Shown in pieces: positions 55,196 through 64,000 of a DNA stretch of 64,000 bases; position 1 is the stretch's first letter; every line of letters starts with the position of its first letter. Below the pieces are notes generated by a model that made no database searches, was not told where the DNA came from, and saw only the letters and a program-made list of their open reading frames with translations. The translations under genes and the position numbers were made by a program. The stretch is from Chlamydoabsidia padenii (lineage: Eukaryota; Mucoromycota; Mucoromycetes; Mucorales; Cunninghamellaceae): the NCBI GenBank assembly GCA_025330725.1, contig JAIWND010000011.1, forward strand, positions 1 to 64,000. Reading direction: 5' to 3'.

Positions 55196-55566
55196 GTGTA
55201 GATTGGGATTGTGTTTTGAGGCGATTCAACGGTACTCATTTTCGAGACTGGCCGGGGTTCAAATTACGTGATTTCTGGGGCTCGTTTGAATGAAGATATA
55301 TTTAAACGTCGCCTTTTTCCTCTCAGCATTGGTGTTCATGCAAAGGAGGACGTCGAGGTTTAACTATGGGCTAAAGAAGCATTGCCGACACTGAAAAATA
55401 AGTTAATACCAGGGACAAAAACAATATCAGTTTAATAAATTGGTTTATTAAGGATAAAATGGTTCAAGATACACGACATCGTAAGACCAATAGACTCTAT
55501 TAATATATCAAAAGATAATCTATGTTTCAAATAAGGGGATGTTGACCAAACTAGTAATATAAACTA

Positions 55567-56799
55567 TCAAGAAGGTCTGCCAAACATTGGATTTGATACA
55601 GAAGGTTGGACAGGTTGTTGTTTCCCATCGTCGGTTTCAAAGGATATGGTCACATCTTGTAGTTCCCTAGCTAGTTGACTATGAATAGAGTTAGTTCATG
55701 AAGGGGCTGTCCTTTTTTTTCTCGTAAATTTACCATGCCGTTTGATGCCATTGATTTCGTTCCTTGATTGTTACTTGTAACTTCCTTTGCCATTCCAGTA
55801 TCGATGAATCGGTGTCTTGTACCTGATGGTTCGCCAGCATGAATATCTGATCGATTTCACCATTAAATGCCTAGAACAGAGAGCAAAAAAAAAAAAAAGT
55901 TAAACGACGAGTTGATTCGCAATAGAGTTAGCTGTCTCTTTTACCTCGTATAATTGTTCATTTTCCTTGACCGAATTATCGTATTTCACTTTGAGTCCAT
56001 GGAGTTCTTCTTCTTTCTAATCAAAGAAGAAAGTTGAATACCGACTTGTGATTTTGTTTTCTATACCATTCGTAAATCCCGAGTCAGTTGGCGTACTACG
56101 GATCCAGTTTGTTCATAATCATCAATCATCTGTGAGAGTCGTTTGTTAAAATCAGATTTTAACTGTTCCATTTCCGCCATCAAAGATGCTAGGGTCGGTG
56201 AGGAGGTGGGATTGGTATAATGTTGTTCCGTCACTAACCGATCACCCTATAATAAAGTAAGTTGTGAAAAAAAAAATGATTAGATAAAATGACTTACCGA
56301 TACATCCAAGGGTGATGATTTCCGATTCATTGTGTCGTCTCGAAAAAGGTAAGGTGGAGACCGATCTACATGTCGATTGGAGGAATCCATTTCTTGAGCC
56401 AGTGCCACACAGAGTGAATTGACACGATCTTCAACCGAGCCTTTATCCAATGTCCTAGTAGAAGAATGCTGTTAAAAGTGATGAGTAGATTCAGTTTCTT
56501 CTTGTTGTTCCTATCCCCATTCACCTTGATATCATACGACATGGTTTGTGATGGATGAACACTTGGTTTGTATAAACTGTCCCCATCCCTGAGTCCTAAA
56601 ACAGAATGTTTATATGTTAGGTTTGCTTTTATGATTCATTTATTTTCTCCCGTTACCTGGTTGGATTGAGTGTCGTTTCGGTAGAATGTGTTGGGAAGCC
56701 CTGTAATTCAAAAAGCTGGAAGATGGTGTAACCCGATCGGGAGTACTGCGCTGAATGCTTGATGGTCTTTGATCGCTTTCATAGTAAGCACTTTTACGC

Positions 56800-56842
<43 letters not shown>

Positions 56843-59613
56843 GAGTTCTTGTTGATTTGACTAGATTTCCCGTAGCTTGTACGGATCCTGTTAATAATTT
56901 GTTGATCGTACTGATGCTCTTGCGTTTGTTCATTTGTAGAATGGTGTCCCGGACCGATTTTGTGCTGCTCTGTGGTGAAGGTGTAGGAGAAGGTGTTCGA
57001 CGCATAATGGTATCCAGTTCTAAATGACAGAGCATGACTAGGGAGAGAGAGGGAGAGAGAAGACAGGGTTAAATAACAGAATATATAAATAGATTGGTGT
57101 TTTTGATTGTTCTAGGTGGGGGAGGTGGGACTTACGATTGGTCAAGAGATTATGTTTGAATTCAGTAGGATCACCAATAGGTAGTTCGAGGATAATATTT
57201 TGATTATCATTCGTATGACTACTGAGTCTACTCTGGATAAAAAAGCTACAATCAAAAAATGAGAAAGGGTTAGTAAAAGCATCAACCATCATAGTGATAT
57301 TTTACCTGTATCCATGGTCATCAGAAGGACAAATCATGACAAGTGTCTTTGGAAGTGAAGAGCAGTTTTCACCGAGAATGCATCCAATATCAGAGACTTG
57401 TCGACTAGTATAAATCAATGCTATTTCATTCTATCAAATAAAAAAGTAGGTAGATTAAGTAACAAAGCATCCGAGTGATTATTTCCTACCTTGCTGGGAT
57501 TTAAATGATAATAAGCGGAATCATGTACATTTGCATAAAAGTAATGATCATTCCAGTAACAAAAAGACATTGGCATATCTATTAATCCATAAGATGTTAG
57601 TACAGTACCTACATTTATTCCTCCTCCCCCTATTCTTCTTCTTACCATTGGCTTTCAATTTCATCTTTTGTTTGCCAAAGGAATGGATAAAATCATATCG
57701 CTTGGATACGAGTGGTTGAGATGCGACATGTTGTAAAGTCGATGATGTGTCGATAGTGCTGTTGATCAAACAAGGTCCCATATCCAAAGAAGGTGGAGCC
57801 AAGCAAAAGAGATGGACACGTTCTTGCTGAAAATAATTTTCAAGCCCTTGATCCGATTCAGGAGACGACGACGATCCACCAGTAGTTACCAATGTGAACG
57901 ACAATCCCAGTTCACCTTTGTAAATGTCAGCATCATTCAATCCAATCCATCCACGGAATTTGAGTTTTCGTTCCAGTCGTTTCTGTGGTTCGCGTATGAC
58001 AAAGATGGGTGTCCCCCGTTTTCCTTGTTTTTGATCCATTCCACACAAATCCAATCCATTTGATTCATAAGAAGGTCGTTTCACCACCATGATCTTGTCG
58101 GTAAAAAGGAATAGGGTGACAGGACATATTGGTTTATGGGTTTGCATGTCATGTTCCGTAGCATCGATATAACAGATCAGACTACGTTGTTGACTAACAA
58201 GTGAAGCCTATAAACATTGAGTTAGACACACACACATTTGACTTTATGTTTTGTTTTGTTTTACCGGGCAATTATGGATCGACTGTAACATTCTTTGGAA
58301 GACTTGAATCAGATTGGTGTGATAATCATCATGAAGACTAGCAGCATCTTCAGTTTTGGCTAATGATTCCACAAGGTAGGTAAAGTCAGGGTCGGTGTTG
58401 CTGGTATGTTTGATGAGTTCTATTAACAAAGAGGTCAGTCAAGGATATTTTTATATATAAACAATGTCTGTGCTTACCTTGTAGAAACACCTTATAATGA
58501 CCAAGCCGTTGACTGGGTAAAAGCAAATAGTCATACACAGTGTATCCCCCATCATGTATAGTCCTCTAACCCCCCACAACCAAAAAAAATGTGAGTACAA
58601 ACCCCACCCCACCTCCCTTTTGACCAACCTACGTTTATAAAGCTTTGGTATGGTATATTGTTCTTGAGTTCTTTGGTATGGAATAGCCTTGCATTTTCAA
58701 CCCCAAGTAAAAAGTTCCTATAACATTTAAAGTCGGAGAGCTATAAAGGAGTTAGTTTACATCAACACCTTTTCCCTTTTTATTTTCATTCATTCTTTTC
58801 ATTACCTATGATACATACATGCCGACTGAATAGCATACCAATAAAAGACCGATTGGAAGATCGACAGTTTTGATAAAGATCGGAATAGAATAAAGTGTTG
58901 ATATTGTGAATTTCTTCAATGTTCATAAACACTTGATGACATTCATACGCCCCGAGAATGATACTTGATTTGCGGCCTTTGGATCTTGTTCGGAGAGGCA
59001 TGACAATTGTCTAGTAATCATTTGGTCAGGTGTTTGTATATGTCAAGGGAACTTTATTTACCTTGATGAAGATGTCCATGTTCTTTATATAGTTTGCTTC
59101 AGTGGTGATAAAGTCTTGTATCAAAAACCGTCGTTTTTCATCATCCTAAAGTATCATAAATAAATAAGCAAGTTAACATTTTGAGGTCAAATATATGTTA
59201 CCTCTACAAATAAATGTTGTTCACTTGATTCAGAGTTCATTGCTTGTAATGCCTTGCTGTCAGCTGAGAATCCACCAACAAATGTTTTCCAGGCAGGGCA
59301 GTCTAAAAGACATGTACGAGTGTTAGTAGTAACTCGAGTCCCATTCCGTGTATTGACTTGCCTTGGTCAGTAACATGCTTGTCGATTAGAATGTCGAAAT
59401 AATGGCACTGTGTGGAAGGAGAGTAAAGTTAGTACTTTATATACTCCCCCTATCTTTTTATCTTTACCAGAGCGTCAGTTGACACGGAAGCATCCTTTTG
59501 TAAAGGAAGAGTGTGGAAATAGCCATGGTCCAACAGACTGTCCTCCAATATCTATAGTAAGAAGTAGATGAGTACAATAAATACAATACAATCACCCAAC
59601 CTACTTGCTTCAT
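55567..59613 (-). CDS. large RhoGEF with DH, PH and C-terminal coiled coil
   Basis: About twenty short exons encode roughly 950 residues; junctions are approximate. The first exon appears to be only 9 nt (59605-59613, MKQ), followed by ILEDSLLDHGYFHTLPL. The Dbl-homology domain starts near residue 82: EKRRFLIQDFITTEANYIKN, then GAYECHQVFMNIEEIHNINT, then YDYLLLPSQRLGHYKVFLQE (the conserved LLxPxQRxxxY helix) and ELIKHTSNTDPDFTYL. A PH-like domain follows with CPVTLFLFTDKIMVVKRPSY and KLKFRGWIGLNDADIY. The C-terminal third has a 13-15 residue Gln run (CAA repeat, near 56803-56841), a Ser/Thr-rich linker and a coiled coil (LASLMAEMEQLKSDFNKRL, KEEELHGLKVKYDNSV). It is expected to activate a Rho GTPase in polarised growth; the layout recalls Bud3-type and related fungal RhoGEFs, but the subfamily is uncertain. 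The stop is the TGA at 55567-55569. Confidence 0.85.
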
Positions 59614-59979
59614 GGATGTAAAAATAAAAATAAAATGAAAGAAAAGAAAGAAAAGAGGAAAGGAAAAGACATTGTATTTTATTTTATATGCCGCCACTAT
59701 TTGATTCGCTGTCAGTCTGTCACAAGAATATCTTGATACATTTTCGATAATGTGCTACATACGTTAAATAAGATGTGAGTATTATGACTTGCAGCACTCC
59801 CATATGATCCTTTTACACGCTACGTGATGATATACGTGTACAAAGTGACCCGCATGATCTCTTTTTTTGAACCGGTGTCTATTTCAATCGCCGATTCAAT
59901 ATGGATTGTATTCTTCCCCCACTGATGTTTTTCACTTTCGTCCTTTTCTTCCCCTTTTATACACATAAACACACACATC
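59614..59979. other. divergent promoter region between RhoGEF and ATG18
   Basis: The two genes are transcribed away from each other. TTTCAATCGCCGATTCAA at about 59881 is a variant of the recurrent intergenic motif. A CT-rich leader (TTTTCTTCCCCTTTTATAC) precedes the ATG at 59980. Confidence 0.5.
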
Positions 59980-61691
59980 ATGAATATTACAGATAAAGAA
60001 GGCAATACTGACTTGTTGTTTTTAAACTTTAATCAAGACTTTAGTTGCATATCGGTGGGTACAAAACACGGTTATAGAATATATAACTGTGATCCTTTTG
60101 GCAAATGTTATTCAAAAGGTACGTATGACTCCCCTCCCCTAAGGTGTTTTACTATCATACCATTTTTTGACTAACTATTCTTTTATATTATCCATTGATG
60201 ACCTGATATAACGATAATAGCTGAAGGTGGAACTGGTATAGTGGAAATGTTATTCTGTACGTCATTAGTGGCACTCGTGGGCGCAGGAGAACAACCCACC
60301 TTCTCAACTAGGCATTTGCAAATCATCAATACAAAGGTAAATATATATATATACATCTCCTTTTATGAACTAACTTTTTACATTTAATAGAGACAATCTA
60401 CCATCTGTGAACTCACCTTCCCAACTTCCATCCTGGCAGTCAAGATGAACCGACGCCGCTTGATTGTGGTATTGGAAGAACAAATCTTTTTATACGATAT
60501 CAGTAATATGAAGCTTCTTCATACCATTGATACCAACCCAAACCCTCAAGGTAAACAAAAGATATAAAAAATAAAAAATAAAGGAATAAACAAATAGACT
60601 AACATGATTGCGTGTGTGTCAAGCCATCTGCGCCTTATCGCCTTCCAGTGAAAATTGTTACATTGCTTATCCCTCTCGATCCTCTTCAAGCTCTCCTTTT
60701 ACTGGTGGTCAAACCACCCAATCCTATTTCCCTACGGGTGATGTAGAAATCTTTGATGCTCTCTCTTTACAACTCATCAACATTGTCCAAGCACATAAAA
60801 GCCCTGTCAGCAACATTACCATGAATGCTGATGGTACTTTATTGGCCACTGCCAGTGAAAAGGTAAAGAGGGGAGGATACTGTTATAAAAACAAAATATA
60901 GACTCATCTTTTGTATATGTAGGGAACGGTGATTCGAGTATTCTCAATTCCTGATGCTAACAAGGTATATCAATTCCGTCGTGGATCTTACCCTGCAAAG
61001 ATTTATTCCATGTCCTTCAATTTGGTCAGCTCCTTACTCTGTGTATCCAGTGATACTGAAACGGTACATATCTTCAAATTGGCACTTGGTGCTGCCCCTG
61101 GATTGAATGGTGTCAATGGTTATAGTCCCAACTCTTTGACAGGTGACAAGGACGAACATGAAACTCGAGGAAGAAGTGGAAGTGTGGGGTAAGATACAGA
61201 AATGATGATATCAGTGGTCATCTAATGATACTTTTGTTTTGTTTTGTTTTGTTTAGTCAAATGCTGCGACGCTCCTCTTTACACTTTGGACGAAATATTG
61301 CAGGAAGTGTGGGATCTTATTTGCCTGAAATGTTGACTGAAATCTGGGAACCAGCCAGGGACTTTGCATCTTTAAAACTTCCTAGTGGAGGTGTACGAAG
61401 CTTGGTGGCATTAAGCAGGTAAAGAAGTAATAAAAAAAAAGTTAGATCATTCTTCTCGTTTTTTTACTTATCTTTTTAAAATAGTACTACTCCTCAAGTC
61501 ATGGTGATTACCTCGGAAGGTTACTTTTATCAATACAATATCGATTTGGAAAATGGTGGTGAATGTGTCCTTCTTAAACAAAATGCGTAAGTCAACATGT
61601 CATATATGAAATTCGCTTGGCTCATACCATCTCCTCTCCTTGTAGGTTACTAAATTCAACTGATGAAGTCAATGGTGTCCTTGGGGACTAA
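59980..61691 (+). CDS. ATG18: PROPPIN (Atg18/WIPI-type) autophagy protein
   Basis: Eight exons (59980-60118, 60221-60336, 60391-60550, 60624-60862, 60923-61188, 61257-61418, 61485-61586, 61646-61691) give 409 residues. It is a seven-bladed WD-like propeller that binds PI3P and PI(3,5)P2 and recruits Atg2 to the phagophore and vacuole. Blade 1 is [20 protein letters not shown], blade 2 includes [15 protein letters not shown], and blade 3 includes [19 protein letters not shown]. The decisive [17 protein letters not shown] carries the FRRG lipid-binding motif after [14 protein letters not shown] Gly/Ser-rich loop ([19 protein letters not shown]) is the variable 6CD loop thought to insert into membrane. 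The N-terminal [19 protein letters not shown] is typical of Atg18 rather than Hsv2. All exon joins keep frame. Confidence 0.95.
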
Positions 61692-62761
61692 TTCTCCTCC
61701 TCCTTTTTTTTTTTTTTTACTAAACTAATCCCCTAGTATTTTACATACCCTTTAGTCCATTCTTTTTACTTTTTTTTTTTTTTACCCCCCTCTTTTGATC
61801 TATTATCTTGTCCTCCCCTCCCTCCCCCTTCTTTTTATTTTAGTATACACATCGTCTTATATCAATTTATTCATTATTAAATAAACAACTCGGGACGCTA
61901 CCAAAGTTTGATGTTTGAATGGTGTGGGGTAATAAGTATGCAGATCGATAATATAATTTGTAGTTCTGATTGTATTTGCATATCTGGATCCTTCTGTTGT
62001 TAATACATGCTAAAAAAAAAAAGTCTCATTCTTTGATTTTCTCAACGATGTTTACTGTTAAGAGAGCTAGCATATGGTATATTAATAGATGTGCTAGAAG
62101 TATCAGAAAAAAAAAAAAAGCTGCTACCTCTCTTCACTCCCAAATGATATGTCACTGATAGAACCAACTAACATCCCCAAAAAGAAAGTGTCGGCACGGA
62201 AGGACCCCTCCCCCCGCCTCTGGAAAGAAAAGTACTGTACTCAAGTCGCTCCTTATTGACAAGGTTTTCCAACCTTACGCCGGCCGTGCATGTTTATTTT
62301 CAAACGCCGCCACTTTTGCTTCCGCATTAATTTCAAATCAACGCCATTGACAACATTTAGAACAAAGGCATTGTTCAGTTATTCTTTTTCCTAAATAGGC
62401 AACGGTATAGTTTGATAGATATATTTATTATAAGACACTATTGTGATATACTAAATTATACTCCATATAACACTATAACTACCACCAGTGATCCGAATTG
62501 TTATACTGTATGTAATAAATGCAGATACTGTATAAACTCGTAGAGGTACGACCACCAGAGACAGACAATGTAAAAACAATAGCCAATCGTACCCCCCTAA
62601 TCCACCATACTTTACATTGTTGGAATATTTAACGTGTTTAGAAGTACAAAGCCAAGTGTGTGTGTGTTTTTTTTTTTAAAAAAAAAGAGAGATTTTTTAT
62701 TTATTGTTAAAACAAGGTAGGGGAGAAGGACTATATGACAACAAAGAATAAATAATATAAA
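61692..62761. other. intergenic region between convergent ATG18 and SUB2
   Basis: Contains T/C-rich 3'-flank sequence of ATG18 with AATAAA at about 61879, a TTTTCAAACGCCGCC motif at about 62299, and the AT-rich 3' flank of SUB2. No gene is supported. Confidence 0.5.
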
Positions 62762-64000
62762 TCAAGAGGTAACATTGAATGAGTTGATATCAATATCATC
62801 AGTGAGAGGGTTAATGTTGATTTCAAAACGACTTTGGACGTCATTCAGCGTGGTGGAATCCTTTTCATCCGACACAAACGTGATCCCAAGCCCCTTGGTA
62901 CCAAAACGCCCAGCACGACCCACACGATGTAAATAAGTATCCGCGGAATCAGGCATATCATAATTAATGACAATATTGACCCGTTCAATATCAATCCCAC
63001 GACCAAAGATATCCGTTGCCACCATGATACGTTTTTCAAAGTCCTTGAATGATCGATAACGCTTGATACGTTCTTCTTGGTTCATTTGGGAATGGATACA
63101 GATACTGGGGAAGTTACAGTCAGTCAAGATCCGGTTGAGTTCATTAGCCCGAGCCACCGATTTAACAAAGATACACACTTGATTGAATTCCAACGTGTCC
63201 AAAAGATCGTTGAGTTTTCGGTTCTTTTCGCGTTCTTCCAGCTTGATGTAGAATTGTTGGAGACCGTGCAAGGTGAGTTTGGCTTCGTCGTCCACGTAGA
63301 TCTCAAGAGGGTTTTGCATGAATTTCTTGCATACTGGGCGAGTGTCTTTGGATAAGGTGGCGGAGAACATCATGACTTGTTTATGATGAGGAGTAGATCT
63401 AAAGATATCTTGGACATCACGACGCATTTCTATATAAATAAAAAGAGAAAGTAAGACGATGATCACTTTTTTAAAGAGCTGTCTTTTTTTTTTTTAATAC
63501 CTAATTGTTCCAACATTTTATCACATTCATCCAAAACAAAGTGCTTGATATTGTTCAACTTGAGATGTTTTTCACGCACCAAGGCCAAGACACGACCAGG
63601 TGTACCGACAAGAATATGAGGACATTTCGTCTTATCCTTCAACGTTTCAATATCCTTGGCGATAGGGATCCCACCATAAAACACTTCGGTTCGAATATCA
63701 GGAAGGTACTTGCTGAATCGAGCGTATTCGTTCTTGATTTGGAAAGCCAATTCACGCGTATGACATAGTACCACCACAGAGACTTCACCATCCACAGGTT
63801 CAATTTGTTGTAAAGTGGCCAACACAAACACGGCTGTTTTACCCATACCAGACTTGGCTTGACAAAGGACATCCATACCCAAAATAGATTGAGGAATACA
63901 TTCTTGTTGGACTATTTTATATACACAATAGGATTAGTGGTCTACGCGCGTCCTTTTACATGAGTGTTTTACCTTCAGATGGATGTTCAAAACCACAATC
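62762..64000 (-). CDS. SUB2: DEAD-box RNA helicase Sub2/UAP56 (5' end outside window)
   Basis: The last three exons are visible (63973-64000, 63501-63911, 62762-63429), 368 codons; about 65-70 N-terminal residues lie beyond the right edge. It is an RNA-dependent ATPase of the spliceosome and the TREX mRNA-export complex in the nucleus. Motifs in order: DCGFEHPSE with VQQECIPQ (Q motif region), AKSGMGKTA (motif I), HTRELAFQI (Ia), GTPGR (Ib), DECD (II, the signature of this subgroup), FSATL (III), [18 protein letters not shown] (IV), [16 protein letters not shown] (V), [10 protein letters not shown] (VI). The C-terminus [17 protein letters not shown] is near-invariant in Sub2/UAP56 proteins. 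The introns (63912-63972 and 63430-63500) are short. The visible part is intact. Confidence 0.97.

Larger units (their letters stand above)
53786..55566. other. intergenic region with two inverted copies of a dispersed repeat
   Basis: Copies of a repeat also found at 11600 lie at about 54418-54550 (plus) and 55020-55195 (inverted). Short frames in between (for example 54031-54276) have no domains. TTTTAAAATCCCGCC occurs at about 54901 and ACCCCGCTTGAATC at about 55004. Confidence 0.45.

Overview
The window looks like nuclear DNA of a filamentous early-diverging fungus, most likely Mucoromycota (Mucorales-like). The reasons are many short spliceosomal introns (about 50-110 nt, GTAAG-like donors), AT-rich intergenic DNA with long A/T homopolymers, a tyrosine-recombinase DIRS retroelement, a Ty3/gypsy element, a Gal4-type zinc cluster factor and a full set of fungal housekeeping genes. 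No rRNA, tRNA or CRISPR was recognised. All splice models were read by hand from frame and splice-site consensus.

Layout. Positions 1-4960 hold no gene I can defend. A large NRPS-like gene follows (5205-10413, +): adenylation domain, carrier domain and a membrane region with hexapeptide-like repeats, the layout of bacterial epsilon-poly-lysine synthetase. On the minus strand come glycerol kinase (12112-14155), a Zn2Cys6 factor (14908-16008), a small WWE-like protein (18233-18709), an intact Ty3/gypsy element (19671-24222) with identical 135-bp LTRs, a secreted RlpA/expansin-like protein (24475-25317), and a Doa10/MARCH6 RING-CH ubiquitin ligase (25787-30287). A small DH-PH RhoGEF lies at 31172-33101 (+) and a four-exon UPF0132/DUF4870-like membrane protein at 33457-34226 (-).

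From about 34.3 to 55.5 kb the sequence is accessory DNA: a small secreted protein (36864-37253), a 3.7-kb tandem array whose units carry splice-site-like signals (40890-44600), a decayed DIRS pol/recombinase fragment (46700-47630), an extremely AT-rich foreign-looking ORF (47853-48500), a deleted DIRS element with 580-bp inverted terminal repeats (48791-50971), a small MITE-like element, a gag fragment and a dispersed repeat. Housekeeping genes resume with a second, larger RhoGEF (55567-59613, -), an Atg18/WIPI PROPPIN (59980-61691, +) and the DEAD-box mRNA-export helicase Sub2/UAP56 (62762 to beyond the right edge, -).

The genes do not form a pathway cluster; they are independently transcribed. 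The most unusual items are the AT-rich ORF between two DIRS fragments, the intron-like satellite array, the DIRS deletion derivative, the Pls-like synthetase, and a recurrent intergenic motif close to TTCAAATCCCGC upstream of several genes.
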